Below, one piece after another: positions 1 through 11,159 of a stretch of 64,000 nucleotides of DNA. The notes under the pieces were generated by a model, which ran no database searches, was not told where the DNA came from, and was given only the letters and a program-made list of their open reading frames with translations. The stretch is from Limnomonas spitsbergensis (lineage: Eukaryota; Chlorophyta; Chlorophyceae; Chlamydomonadales). The DNA is taken from assembly GCA_037349105.1 (NCBI GenBank), contig JAYJMM010000090.1, forward strand, positions 1,104,001 through 1,168,000. The letters are read 5' to 3'. The translations under genes and the position numbers were made by a program. Position 1 is the stretch's first letter, and the number at the start of each line of letters is the position of its first letter.

Positions 1-300
1 CATCCTCATCGGCGTTGTTGGCCAACATATATAGACCATCTTCTCGGCTCTGGCGATGCCCAGTCGGTTGCGGTTACCGGTGTACATGCGCCCCCATACT
101 GACCAGTTGCACTCAGCGGCAGCCGAGGTGACGTGCACCGACAGCAGCCTGGGAGCGGCTGCTGAGAACCGAGGGAACTGAAACCTGCCGGCAAGCCAGA
201 AAGCACTGCGCTGCGTGACAGGCGCTTGGAGGGGCTTGCCATTCTCAATGGTTCGTGCCATCAGCTTCGAAGCGTACCGCTCGGCGACCGATAGGCGACC
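1..300 (-). CDS. hAT-family transposase, C-terminal fragment (partial, runs off window start)
   Basis: Read on the minus strand in the frame whose codons end at base 1, this stretch is open from about 300 down to the edge. It has the arrangement of the hAT dimerisation region: a W-L-A-G-R-F-x-F-P segment (about 150-180), then VHVTSAAAECNWSVWG and an R-N-R-L-G-x-x-R-A-E-K-M-V-Y-I segment. Known hAT proteins carry TSAxxERxFSxxG followed by RN(R/A)Lxxxxxxx(K/L)V at the same place. The reading frame is intact as far as it can be seen, but the catalytic region would lie upstream on the minus strand (bases above 300), where no continuation is visible. The fragment may therefore be a truncated copy or a 3' exon. 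It could also be a domesticated hAT gene; the window edge prevents a decision. Confidence 0.72.
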
Positions 301-400
301 TTATATCAGTTTTTTCGGCACCTTATATAAGGTATCGCAAATTTCGAAATGACATTATATAATGTTATATAAGGTGAAAACTTATATAAGGTCCCCGATC
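300..400. repeat. AT-rich palindromic cluster around ACCTTATATAAGGT
   Basis: A perfect 14-base palindrome, ACCTTATATAAGGT, lies at 320-333. Related arms (GTTATATAAGGT near 364-375 and CTTATATAAGG near 381-391) follow within 60 bases. The block is much more AT-rich than its surroundings and lies just upstream of the hAT reading frame. It may be a subterminal repeat of that element or part of a promoter. I cannot tell which. Confidence 0.5.
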
Positions 401-689
401 CCTACTTATATCTTAACCCTGCAATCTAAACCCCAAAATATTAACCTCCAAATTTAAACCCTAAATTCTTAAGCCTGAAATCTTAACCCTGACGTCCAAG
501 CATCCATCCACCTCCCTGTTTAAAAGAGCCAGGCGAAAGGCACCCCCCTGTCTCCCCCCCCCCTTCTCTCCCTCCCCCCCCTTCTCTCCCTCTCCCCCCT
601 CCCTCCCCCCCCTTTCTCTCCCTCTCTCCCCTCTCTCCCCCTCCCTCCCCCCCCTGCTCACCCTGCCCTCCCCCCCCCCCTTCTCTCCC

Positions 690-1120
690 TCCCCCCAGAA
701 TCCCTCACTCTTTGTCCCCCCCTCTGCCCTCTCCCTCCCTCCCCCCAGAATCCCTCACTCTTTGTCCCCCCCTCTGCCCTCTCCCTCCCTCCCCCCAGAA
801 TCCCCCACTCTTTGTCCCCCCCTCTGCTCTCTCCCTCCCTCCCCCCAGAATCCCTCACTCTTTGTCCCCCCCTCTGCCCTCTCCCTCCCTCCCCCAAGAA
901 TCCCTCACTCTTTGTCCCCCCCTCTGCCCTCTCCCTCCCTCTCCCCATAATCCCTCACTCTCTGTCCCCCCCTCTGCCCTCTCCCTCCCTCCCCCAGAAT
1001 CCCTCACTCTTTGTCCCCCCCTCTGCCCTCTCCCTCCCTCTCCCCAGAATCCCTCACTCTTTGTCCCCCCCTCTGCCCTTTCCCTCCCTCCCCCCAGAAT
1101 CCCTCACTCTTTGTCTCCCC
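690..1120. repeat. 50-bp tandem array, C/T-rich, 8-9 copies
   Basis: The unit contains CAGAATCCCTCACTCTTTGT followed by CCCCCCTCTGCCCTCTCCCT. On the minus strand each copy reads ACAAAGAGTGAGGGATTC, which is the same as the splice donor end of the exon at 1108-1328. The array therefore looks seeded by that exon's donor. The flanking 540-690 is a degenerate C/T-rich tract. Long ORFs here exist only because the unit is free of stops. Confidence 0.92.
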
Positions 1121-1328
1121 CAGGCCAGCGCTCCTCATTGCTGCGCCCACATGCGGAGAGGAACCATGCCAGTAGCCGGCCGAGCTCGGCCTCGGATGCG
1201 TCAGCCGGCAGCTCGAGGTGGTACCATGGGGGTGAAGCAGCCGAAGCGCTGGCCACCGGCGACAACTCCTCTGGGCACTCGTGCAGCAGGTCCGAGAATG
1301 GGCTGTCAGGCGAGCAACGCAGCTGTAC
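1108..1328 (-). CDS. Internal exon of an unidentified gene
   Basis: On the minus strand an acceptor (GGCCGGCAG, ending at 1329) opens a 221-base stretch that reads as ordinary protein. It has a PFSDLLHECPEEL segment, then PPWYHLELPADASEAELG and LLAWFLSACG. It ends at a donor, AAAGA|GTGAGG (donor bases 1107-1106), in phase 2. I do not recognise the family. Both plus-strand frames are also open but read as low-complexity Ser/Pro/Arg, so the minus reading is the likely one. The array that follows repeats its donor, as happens at proven exons elsewhere in this window, which supports its being an exon. Candidate upstream coding lies at 2047-2289 (-). Confidence 0.45.
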
Positions 1329-1329
1329 C

Positions 1330-2046
1330 TGCCGGCCGCAGAAGGGGAGGGGCAGGAAGGGGGGGAGGAATCAGAGAAGGGGCAGAAGAGGAGGGGCAGG
1401 AGGGGGGCGGGAGAGCGAATCAGAAAAGGAGCTCAAAAGGGAGATTAAAAAGGGCATCCCGGAAGAGGGACTTGCAGGAGGGACTCGAAAGAGGGACTCG
1501 GAAGAGGCGAGTCAGAAGGGAGAGGCATAGGGGGAGTCATAAGGGAGAGTCGTAGGGGGATTCAGAAGGGAGAGTCAGAAGGGGGAGTCAGAAGGGAGAG
1601 TCGTAGGGAGAGTCAGAAGGGGGAGTAAGAAGGGAGAGTATGGTACAAGCATTGCACAGGACTTGCCCTTGGCACACCCGTTGGCTGGCCATCGCAAAGG
1701 TTATGGGGCTTGCATGACGGTAAGGGAGCTTGTGCGTGCAGCATGATGCGTGGCTGCATGGGCCGCCTTGCAGATGATGTTGCATTCAAGGCGACTTCAG
1801 CAAAAACGCAAGCCGCGGCCCAGCTAGCTAGCTGCTGCTGAGCCACAAGCTGTACAGATCCCGTGAATCTCACGCAGCCATGCACTTCGATAGGCATCGT
1901 ATGTTGTCGTGCATGGCTGCATGGGAACTTGTACATGTCCCCAAGTCCCAACTCGCACCAGCCAAATGCGGACCGACTGTCGCGGTGCCGTGTCGCTGGG
2001 ACCCCTCTGGCGCCAGTGCGGAGGCTGATATGTCATATCGTAGAAC
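1330..2046. other. Spacer or intron, no firm gene
   Basis: Bases 1340-1650 are a G/A-rich degenerate tandem tract built on AGTCAGAAGGGAGAG-like units. From 1650 to 2046 the composition is normal. A minus-strand frame around 1830-2072 (ELFEFYDMTYQPPHWRQRG) reads like protein but has no clear splice partners, so I leave it as unassigned sequence. Confidence 0.4.
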
Positions 2047-2289
2047 TCAAACAGCTCGTGGGCTGAACGCACGAGCTCCCTTCAGGTGCGGAAGTAGATC
2101 TTTGCTGTAGATCCGGGTACCGGATCTAACCCAATGCCCACAGAACCTGACGCTGTCATCCAACTCAGCATCCACTTGGCAGCAAACCTGCCCTGGAATG
2201 CGGTGGCGGTTCTCGACCAGCTCAACCAACTGAGCCAAAGCTGCTGGCCCCTCCTGCATCATGCGCGGCGTTCGATCCGCGCAGCGCAT
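2047..2289 (-). CDS. Hypothetical minus-strand exon
   Basis: An 80-codon minus frame has non-repetitive, balanced composition, with ALAQLVELVENRHRIPG followed by QVDAELDDSVRFCGHW. It could be an upstream exon of the gene holding 1108-1328, since strand and order fit. It overlaps no convincing plus-strand coding. I recognise no domain and cannot place its splice sites with confidence. Confidence 0.25.
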   Translation of the reverse strand: MRCADRTPRMMQEGPAALAQLVELVENRHRIPGQVCCQVDAELDDSVRFCGHWVRSGTRIYSKDLLPHLKGARAFSPRAV

Positions 2290-2317
2290 CGCTTTCCGAC
2301 CTCACAGCTGACCCCGA

Positions 2318-5300
2318 ATGGACGCTGCTGCTGCTGCTGCTGGCGAGCAGCGGCCGTGGGCAACAACAGACGACGCTCCAGGCAACGGGACCAGCGGTCG
2401 GGAGCAGACCGGATGCGCTAGGTGCCGCTACACCAGGAGCGGCTGCAGCAGGTGCCGTCGGCCAGGGTTCACCCCACGCAAGCGCCGTCCCAGCGCCCCA
2501 CATGACAGGCTCGCTGCAGGGCGCCATCCACCATCGCACGCGGAGCCTGCACCCGTGCCTCAGCCACACAAGGCAGCAGCGGGGGGACGAAAGCGGCCGC
2601 GCAGCGCGCAAGTAGTCGCCGCAGACACAGCAGCCCATGCTGCTGCTACTGCTATGGCAGCCGCAGACACAGCAACCCATGCCACAACTGCCGGCAGAGG
2701 GCCGGAAGTCAACCGCAGCAGCAGCAGCTGCGCCAGCCGCCACGCCGGCGCCAGACACCCTGAAGCGACCCGGCAACTGGATCTCCACTCAGCACCGCAA
2801 GCGCCGCACAGGTCTGCGCGTAAAAGGCCCGATGTCCGAAGCCCTAGGGATCTCAACAGCCTTACCGGAGATCTGGGCAGCCTGACGCGGGATCTTGATG
2901 GCCCGATGGAAGATCTGAATGGCTCAGCGCAAGACCCCCCACCATCAGGCAGCTTGACAGGGCATGTCGATGACTCGACGCAAGGCCTCCCACTATCAGG
3001 CAGGTTTTCACAAAGTCTCCAACGAGCAGATAGTCCACCCAGTGGAGGGGCAACTCCTCGTCCAGCTGTCAAGGACCTGACAGGAGAACTGGCAGGAATG
3101 CCTGCCAATGGATCTAAGCTTGAACAGGGATCTGGATCTGCCCAGGGATCTGGGTCTGCCGATAGATATAAGCCTGCACAGGGATCTGGGCCTGCCAATG
3201 GATCCGGGCCTGTCAGAGGATCCAGGCCCCCTGACAGATCTGCTGAAAGGGAGCTGCGGCAGCAGGGATTCCTCCTGCAGCTCAGAGAGCGGATGCAGAC
3301 GCAGCGCCAGCTGGGCGCCAGCGAGGCGTCCCCGCTGCTGATGCAGCGCCAGCTGGGCGCCAGCGAGGCGTACCTGCTGCTGATGCAGTGCCAGCTAGGC
3401 ATAAGCGAAGCAGCTTCATCGCCCATTCAGAGCGGTGACGTCTCCCTGCTGCTGATGCCGAACAGAGCAGAGCTGGCCGGGCGCCCGCCGGGAGGGGCGC
3501 GAGGTCGCTCGCCTATCAACCACATCATTGTATCCGCTACCCCCTCTGACGAGTTGCTGCTGGCAGACATTGGATCCGCGGAACAAGCGGGCCGCGGCGG
3601 AGGCAGCACCGGCGGCGGAGGTGGCTCCAGCCAGAGGCGTACAGGTTTATCCGCTGCCGCTGCCGCCGCCGCTGAAGCAGGTCTCGCTGGGCCTGGCCCC
3701 AAGGAGAGGGACGACAAGGTGCGCTTGATGGAATTAGTGGCCGCGGTCTTTCCTTCTGAATTAAAATGCAGTTCACAAGCGGATCGGACTTTGCTGATGT
3801 GGCAGAGGTAGATAAGACGGGTTCACGCTGGGTTCTATTACTTGGTGCCTGAACATGGCCCTATTGCATGGCTTTTTCGCATGGACCTTCTGCATGACCC
3901 TTGTGCGTAGCCCTTCTGCATGTCCCTTCTCCATAGCCCTTTTGCATGGCCCTTCTGCATGGCCCTTCTGCATGGCCCTTCTGCATGGCCCTTCTGCATG
4001 GCCCTTCTGCATGGCCCTTTTGCATGGCCCTTCTGCATGGACCTTCTCCATAACCCTTTTGCATAGCCCTTCTGCATGGACCTTCTCCATAGCCCTTTTG
4101 CATGGCCCCTCTGCATGGCCCTTTTGCATGGCCCTTCTGCATGGCCCTTCTGCATGGCCCTTTTGCATAGCCCTTATGCATGGCCATTCTGCATGGCCCT
4201 TTTGCATAGCCCTTCTGCATGGCCCTTCTGCATGGCCCTTCTGCATGGCCCTTCTGCATGGCCCTTCTGCATGGCCCTTCTGCATGGCCCTTCTGCATGG
4301 CCCTTTTGCATAGCCCTTATGCATGGCCATTCTGCATGGCCCTTCTGCATAGCCCTTAGACATGACCTTTCTGCATGGCCCTTCTGCATGGCCCTTCTGC
4401 ATGGCCCTTTTGCATGGCCCTTCTGCATGGCCCTTCTGCATGGCCCTTTTGCATGGCCCTTTTGCATGGCCCTTTTGCATGGCCCTTTTGCATGGCCCTT
4501 CTGCATGGCCCTTCTGCATGGCCTTTTTGCATAGCCCTTCTGCATGTCCCTTCTCCATAGCCCTTTTGCATGGCCCTTCTGCATGGCCCTTCTGCATGGC
4601 CCTTCTGCATGGCCCTTCTGCATGGCCCTTTTGCATGGCCCTTCTGCATGGCCCTTTCTGCATGGCCCTTCTGCATGGCCCTTCTGCATGGCCCTTCTGC
4701 ATGGCCCTTCTGCATGGCCCTTTTGCATGGCCCTTCTGCATGGCCCTTCTGCATGGCCCTTTTACATGGCCCTTCTGCATGGCCCTTCTGCATGGCCCTT
4801 TTGCATGGCCCTTCTGCATGGCCCTTCTGCATGGCCCTTCTGCATGGCCCATTTGCATGGCCCTTTTGATTGGCCATTTTGCATGGCCATTTTGCATGGC
4901 CCTGTTGCATGGGCCTTCCGCTTGGCGCATCTGCATTGCCCTTTCGCAAGGCCCTTTTGCATGGCCTTTTTGCATGGCCCTTTTGCATGGACCTTTTGCA
5001 TGGCCCTTCTGCATAGCCCCTCTCCATGGCCCCTCCGCATGGCCCTTCTGCATGGCCCCATGCATGGCCCCTCTGTATGGCCCTTCTGCATAGCCCTTCT
5101 GTACTCGGCAGGTCTCTGCAAATACAAACGAGCAAACTGGCATGCGCCTGACCTATACCCTAACCCTAGACTGGCAGGAGCCTGAGCTGAACCCTCAACC
5201 CTAAACTGGCAGGTGCCTGCGCTGAACCCTTAACCCTAATTAGCCAGGTGCCTGAGCTGTTTTCCAATCTTTTAAGTTATAGCAGTACGGTATTTGTGAG

Positions 5301-8300
5301 GATTCATTCATACCCCTCACAGGCTCCGCCGCAAGTCCAGCCAAGCATGCCATTGTCGCCACCAGGCCACCCCCCTGCGGCGGCTCCCGCTCCCGCTGCG
5401 GCGGTGCCCGCTCCCGCTAGCTCGCCCGAGGCAGGCCCCCCCGCTCTTGCTATGGCGCCCGAGGCATGCCCAGCTCCTGGTATCTCGACCGAGGCAGGCC
5501 CCGCGTCAGCTATCGCGCCCGTGGCAGGCCCCCCCTCGGACCCTCGCATGAGCCTGTGGGTGCCTCCCGCCTCGCCGTACTGCCTCATCGAGGAGGTACT
5601 GTACCGCGACCCCTGGCAGTTGCTGCTGGCCTGTATGCTCCTCAATAAGACGTCAGCAAAGCAGGTGTGCACTGTTCAGCTAGATGGCTCAACCCTAAAC
5701 CCTTAACCCTAAGAAACTCTTTTGCCGGTAAGCTGAACCTCGGCAAAGCTGGTATTCGGCTAGAAGAGTCAACATGCAACTTAAAACCCTAAACCTTTAA
5801 CCTTAAAACTTGAACCTTAAACCTTAAACCTTAAATCCTAAACCCTTAACTCTTATGCCAGTAAGCTAAACCTTGGGAAAGCAGGTGTGCAGCCAGAAGA
5901 AGCAACATGCAACCCTAAACCCTGAACCAGAATGCCGGGGAGCTTAACCTCGGCAAAGGAGCTGTGCAGGTAGAAGAGTCAACCCTAAACCCTTAACCCT
6001 AAACCCTAAACCCAGTAACAGCTCAGTAACAGATAGCAGGTAGAGCTCAGGAACAGCTCAGTAAAAGCCAAGTAAGAGCACAGAAACAGCTTAGTAAATT
6101 TTTAGTAACAGCTCAGTAACAGCTCAGTAAAAGCTTAGTAAAAGCTTAGTAAACGCTTAGTAAATCAGTAGCAGCTCAGTAAAAGGTTAGTAAAAACTCG
6201 GTGAAAGCTCAGGAAAAGCTCAGGAAAGTTTAGTAAAAGCTCAGTAAAAGCTCAGTAACAGCTCAGTAAAAGCTCAGTAACAGCTTAGTAAAAGCTCAGT
6301 AAAAGCTTAGGAAAGTTTAGTAAAAGCTCAGTAAAAGCTCAGTAAAAGCTCAGTATAAGCTCAGTAAAAGCTCAGTAACAGCTCAGTAAAAGCTCAGTAA
6401 AAGCTCAGTATAAGCTCAGTAAAAGCTCAGTAACAGCTCAGTAAAAGCTCAGTAAAAGCTCAGTAACAGCTCAGTAAAAGCTCAGTAACAGCTCAGTAAA
6501 AGCTCAGTAACAGCTCAGTAACAGCTCAGTAACAGCTCAGTAACAGCTCAGTAACAGCTCAGTAACAGCTCAGTAAAAGCTCAGTAAAAGCTCAGTAACA
6601 GCTCAGTAACAGCTCAGTATAAGCTCAGTAAAAGCTCAGTAACAGCTCAGTAACAGCTCAGTAAAAGCTTAGAAAAAGCTCAGTAAAAGCTCAGTAACAG
6701 CTCAGTACAAGCTCAGTAACAGCTCAGTAACAGCTCAGTAAAAGCTCAGTAACAGCTCAGTAACAGCTCAGTAACAGCTCAGTAACAGCTCAGTAACAGC
6801 TCAGTAACAGCTCAGTAAAAGCTCAGTAAAAGCTCAGTAAAAGCTCAGTAACAGCTCAGTAACAGCTCAGTAAAAGCTTAGAAAAAGCTCAGTAAAAGCT
6901 CAGTAAAAGCTTAGTAAAAGCTCAGTAAAAGCTTAGTAACAGCTCAGTAAAAGCTTAGTAAAAGCTCGGTAAAAGCTCAGGAAAAGCTCAGGAATAGCTC
7001 AGGTATAGCTCAGTAAAGGCTCAGTAAAAGCTCAGTAGAAGCTCAGTAAGACAGTGACAGACAGTAGGTCGAGCTCAGCGTAGCAGTCCCGGTAGTCTAC
7101 TTGATATCCATGGCTGGGCAGCTTGAGGCATGTGCATGGTTGAATATTGCCAGTATGCAGTGCCGGTTGCCGGTATTACCGACAGGGCATTTCCGCTACT
7201 TGGTACTACCGACAGTGTCTTGAACCAACCCGTTGCGCGCTCGCAAGCGATGTTCTTGGAAAATGCCGCATTACAATAAGAACTCCTGATCATCTCCTCT
7301 AAAAGCAGCCAATCTTTAACGCACTCGCTGTTCGTCAGCTCTTAGAACGATGGGATAACGAAACGAGAGTGAGACTACGGAACGTGGTCATATTTTTGTG
7401 TCTGAAACCCTTAACCTTTTCCCCTGGCTGATGTGTACTTATGTACTTATACCTTACTGGTATGTACTGATGTGCTTTCCGTGTGCACCTCTGAACATGT
7501 CCTCTTCTGTCCTTGTGTTCATCTGCTCAGGTGCGACTGGTGCTGGGCTCTCTGCTCCGCAAGTGGCGCACCATGCAGCTAAAACGTTCACCCTTAACCC
7601 CTTAACCCCTAGCCCTAAACCTTACTCAGGTGCGTCTGGTGCTGGGCTCTCTGCTGCGCAAGTGGCCCACCGCTCAGCTGATGCGGAATGCAGAAGCTTC
7701 GGCAGTAGAGGTGAGCATGTGAAACATGAGAAAGGAAAGGACTGTAAAGTTTACTGAAGTTGGTGTAGATAAGGATACCCTGCATCTCTCCAAGCAACTT
7801 ACAACCCTCAACTGTAAACTCTAAACCCTGCATCTCTCAAAGCAACTTACAACCCTTAACCTCCTCCCCTCCCCTCCTTCCCTGGCCCCTATGCAACTGA
7901 AGGAGATCATCCGTCCTCTGGGGCTGTTCCGCAAGCGAGCTGCATCAGCCATCCGGTTCTCCCACGAATACCTCACCCAACAAGTGAGGAGGGATCAGGC
8001 ATATACCGAATATTAAATTATGTAAATATTAAATTCTGTATATCTGCTGTATATACCATACCCGTATACGGACCCCGTATATTAAATTCTCCTTGCTACA
8101 CATCTAGAGTGACCTCTGGCCATGCGGTATACCGTATACCGTATGTAGATCGTATATATACGACAATCCGGATCCCTAGTGAGCGGTCCTGCCTGTTGAG
8201 GGATCAGGGTTTAGGGTTGTAAGTTAAAAGCATAAACCCTAAATCCTCGACCCCAACGAGCGCCTCACCCAGCAACTGAGCGTTCCCACCGTTTGTGGGT

Positions 8301-8761
8301 CGTTAACCTTTGCCCTCAACTCTGAACCCTTAACCCCAATGAGCACCTCACCCTGGCGTGCCCCACTGCTGGTCCAGCATCCAACCAGCTACCTTTCAGC
8401 TACCATACAGCTTCCCAAAGTAAATCCGTTTTCCTTAACCCTCACTACCTGCCTACATAGTGGTGCGATCCCAGGGAGCTGCACGCCATAGGCACGTACG
8501 CGATTTTTTGCTTTTATGGATTTTAGTCAATGGTGCATGGTTCAGGCTTACCGCTATTCAACCTAAACCCCTAAACCATCAACCCTAAACCCTGGCACCC
8601 TGCCTGCGCAGTGGAGTGACCCCAGGGAGCTGCACGCGATAGGCAAGTATGCGGCAGATGCATACTGGATGTTCTGCCGGGGTGCTTGGCGTGACCTGAA
8701 GCCTGAAGACAAGGACCTGCGCAAGTACCAAGTGTTCTTGGAAGAGACGGGTGAGGAATGA
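2318..8761 (+). CDS. MBD4: MBD4-type thymine/uracil DNA glycosylase (HhH-GPD family)
   Basis: Exons: 2318-3718 (tentative), 5323-5664, 7630-7710, 7903-7983, 8612-8761; all junctions are phase 0 and the model gives about 684 residues. The C-terminal 140 residues match the MBD4 glycosylase domain: SPYCLIEEVLYRDPWQLLLA, then LLNKTSAKQ, IIRPLGLFRKRA, FSHEYLTQQ, the helix-hairpin-helix ELHAIGKYA, and the catalytic segment KPEDKDLRKY, whose Asp aligns with the catalytic Asp of MBD4. Such enzymes remove T or U from G:T and G:U mismatches arising at deaminated cytosines and act in the nucleus. The HhH turn has Ala where animal MBD4 has Gly (LHAIG for LHGIG). The first 540 residues are Pro/Ala/Ser-rich and disordered, with no methyl-CpG-binding domain visible. 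The first exon's membership rests on phase agreement and position only. The stop lies 12 residues after the catalytic segment, as usual for the family. Confidence 0.87.
3905..5100. repeat. 13-bp tandem array GCATGGCCCTTCT, about 90 copies
   Basis: Degenerate tandem repeats of a 13-base unit fill MBD4 intron 1. Thirteen is not a multiple of three and the unit has no stop codons, so several frames on both strands stay open over hundreds of codons (MALLHGPSAWPFC on plus, MQKGHAEGPCRRA on minus). These are not genes. Bases 5130-5260 hold a second, short array of CTGGCAGGTGCCTG-like copies. Confidence 0.95.
5640..5995 (+). repeat. Four copies of the MBD4 exon 2 donor region
   Basis: The real exon end and donor (GCAAAGCAG|GTGTGC, 5656-5670, followed by TCAGCTAGATGGCTCAACC) is followed by decayed copies near 5735-5785, 5865-5915 and 5945-5990. 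Each keeps parts of CCTCGGCAAAG, GTGTGCAG and AGAAGAGTCAACC. CCCTAAACCC-type filler separates them. Confidence 0.75.
6000..7055. repeat. 11-bp tandem array AGCTCAGTAA(A/C), about 90 copies
   Basis: An almost continuous run of AGCTCAGTAAA and AGCTCAGTAAC units lies in the MBD4 intron between 5664 and 7630. Variants include AGCTTAGTAAA and AGCTCAGGAAA, mostly at the edges. Every unit contains stop codons, so no ORF arises. Confidence 0.96.
7525..7600 (+). pseudogene. Decayed copy of MBD4 exon 3 with its acceptor
   Basis: Bases 7528-7580 repeat the acceptor and start of the real exon at 7630 (CTCAG|GTGCG.CTGGTGCTGGG). The copy lacks the exon's end and donor and runs into CCCTTAACCCC filler. It is a partial exon duplication placed 96 bases upstream of the functional exon. 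Confidence 0.8.
8225..8520 (+). pseudogene. Decayed copies of MBD4 exon 4 end and exon 5 start
   Basis: Near 8257-8290 and 8337-8362 are copies of the exon 4 tail and donor (ACGAGCGCCTCACCCAGCAA against the real ACGAATACCTCACCCAACAA at 7964-7983). Near 8455-8505 is a copy of the exon 5 start (AGTGGTGCGATCCCAGGGAG against AGTGGAGTGACCCCAGGGAG at 8610). Both edges of the same intron have been copied into it. Confidence 0.78.
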
Positions 8762-8779
8762 ACGGCTAAAACGCTGAAA

Positions 8780-9720
8780 CCTGAAACCCTGTAACCTGAG
8801 ACCCTGGACCCTGAAGACCTGAGACCCTGAGACCCTGAGACCCTGAGACCCTGAACCCTGAGACCCTGATCCCTGACACCCTGAGACCCTGACACCCTGA
8901 CACCCTGAGACCCTGAGACCCTGACACCCTGACACCTAACACCCTGAGACATGAGAAATGAGAAATGAGACCTGAGACATGAACCCTGAGGCCTGAGACC
9001 TGAGACCTGAACCCTGAGACATGAACCCTGAGACATGAACCCTGAGACATGAAAAATGAGACATGAAAAATGAGACATGAGACCCTGAACCCTGAGACCC
9101 TGAACCCTGACACCCTGGCACCCTGACACCCTGAGACCCTGAACCCTGACACCTGACACCCTGAGACCCTGAGACATGAGAAATGAGACATGAGACCTGA
9201 ACCCTGAGACATGAGACCCTGAACCCTGAGACCTGAACCCTGAGACCTGAAACCTGAGACATGAGAAATGAGACCTGAACCCTGACACCTGAACCCTGAG
9301 ACCTGAACCCTGAGACTTGAGGCCTGATACCTGAACCCTGAGACATGAACCCTGAGACCTGAGACCTGAACCCTGAGACATGAGACCCTGAACCCTGAAC
9401 CCTGAGACCTGAACCCTGAGACCTGAACCCTGAGACATGAGAAATGAGACATGAACCCTGAGACCTGAACCCTGAGACCTGAACCCTGAGACCTGAATCC
9501 TGAGACCTGAACCATGAGACCTGAACCCTGAGACCTGAACCCTGAGACCCTGAACCCTGAGACCTGAGACTTGAGACCCTGGACCCTGAACCCTGAGGCC
9601 TGAGACCTGAGACCCCGAAGCCCCAACCCTGAGACCTGAACCCTGAGACCCTGAGACCTAAAACCTGAGACCCTGAAAACCTGGACCCTTGGACCTGAAA
9701 CCTGAAACCTGAACCACCAG
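8780..9720. repeat. Tandem array of CCTGAACCCTGAGA-type units
   Basis: Degenerate 12-14 base units (CCTGAACCCTGAGA, CCTGACACCCTGAGA, ATGAGAAATGAGAC) begin about 20 bases after the MBD4 stop. A TGTAA motif at 8789-8793 could be a polyadenylation signal just before the array. The minus-strand Ser/Gly/Val/Gln-rich ORFs here are artefacts of the array. Confidence 0.93.
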
Positions 9721-10164
9721 TGCAGCGCGTGTCTTCTTGGAATAATGGGTTAAAACAAAGGACCGAGCTTGAACACACCATGTCCTCTTTGGAGGTAGGG
9801 GGGGTTACGGTTCAGGTTTCAACAGCCTGTTCCTTCCTGGAGGAAGGGATGGCTTTGGTCACAACAGCCCGTATTGTTTTGGAAAAAATCCTCAAGGGAA
9901 AAATTAAGGTTTTGGGGGTTCAGGTTGGAACAGAGGCAGTTTGGTTATAACAGCCGGTATTGTTTTGGAAAAAAACTGTGTCTGAAGGGGAAAAGGGAAG
10001 GCTTTGGGGGTTCAGGCTGAAACTGCCAGTGTCTTCTTGGGGTTCATGTTTAGGGTTCAGGCTTCAACCGCGTGTGCTTTCAAGGTAAACTGTAAAGGCT
10101 TAAGGTCTCACGCTTGGATTGCCTTTCCCTTTAAAAAGATAATCACATGTGTCTAGGATGGGGG
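9721..10164. other. Intergenic spacer with degenerate duplications
   Basis: Three or four diverged copies of a roughly 110-base segment (GGTTCAGG..AACAG, GTCTTCTTGG, TTTTGGAAAAAA) fill this stretch between arrays. No coding sequence is supported. Confidence 0.5.
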
Positions 10165-11155
10165 TATGCACACCCCTGTTGATACCCTGAACCCCGTTGA
10201 TACCCTAAACCCCGTTGATACCCTAAACCCCGTTGATACCCTCAACCCCGTTGAAACCCTTAAACCTGTTGATACCCTCAACCCTGTTGATACCCTAAAC
10301 CCCGTTGATACCCTTAACCCCGTTGATACCCTGAACCCCGTTGATACCCTGAACCCCGTTGATACCCTAAACCCCATTGATACCCTTAACCCCGTTGATA
10401 CCCCAAACCCGTTGATACCCTAAACCCCGTTGATACCCTAAACCCCGTTGATACCCTGAACCCCGTTGATACCCTAAACCCCGTTGATACCCTAAACCCC
10501 GTTGATACCCTGAACCCCGTTGATACCCTTAGCCCCGTTGATACCCTAAACCCCGTTGATGCCCTAAACCCCGTTGATGCCCTAAACCCCGTTGATACCC
10601 TAAACCCCGTTGATACCCTGAACCCCGTTGATACCCTAAACCCCGTTGATACCCTAAACCCCGTTGATGCCCTAAACCCCGTTGATGCCCTTAACCCCGT
10701 TGTTGCCCTAAACCCCGTTGGTACCCTTAGCCCCGTTGATACACTTAACCCTGTTGATGCTCTAAACCCCGTTGGTTCCCTTAGCCCCGTTGATACCCTA
10801 AACCCCGTTGATACCCTAAACCCCGTTGATACCCTAAACCCCGTTGATGCCCTAAACCCCGTTGATACCCTAAACCCCGTTGATACCCTTAACCCCGTTG
10901 ATGGCCTAAATCCCGTTGTTGCCCTAAACCCCATTGATGCCCTTAACCCCGTTGATACCCTAAACCCCGTTGATACCCTAAACCTCGTTGATACCCTCAA
11001 CCCCGTTGATACCCTAAACCCCGCTGATACCCTAAAACCCGTTGATACCCTAAACCCCGTTGATACCCTTAGTCCTGTTGATACCCTAAACCCCGTTGAT
11101 ACCCTAAACCCCGTTGATACCGTAAACCCCATTGATGCCCTAAACCCTCCACCTC
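10165..11155. repeat. 18-bp tandem array CCCCGTTGATACCCTAAA, about 55 copies
   Basis: A very regular 18-base unit joins a telomere-like CCCTAAACCCC core to GTTGATA. Because 18 is divisible by three, long ORFs (VDTLNP on plus, STGFRV on minus) appear on both strands. It lies between the convergent MBD4 and GNAT genes. Confidence 0.96.
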
Positions 11156-11159
11156 ATAT

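Noticed and set aside
3773..5143. 456-codon minus-strand ORF and matching plus ORFs of Met/Gln/Lys/Gly/His/Ala repeats
   Set aside because: Produced by a stop-free 13-bp array; the unit is open in several frames on both strands and has no codon-level constraint.
8563..9781. Long minus-strand Ser/Gly/Val/Gln-rich ORFs
   Set aside because: They follow a degenerate CCTGAACCCTGAGA array; several overlapping frames are equally open, and one overlaps the MBD4 last exon antisense.
10153..11132. Repeat ORFs STGFRV / VDTLNP
   Set aside because: 18-bp array, open on both strands because of its period.
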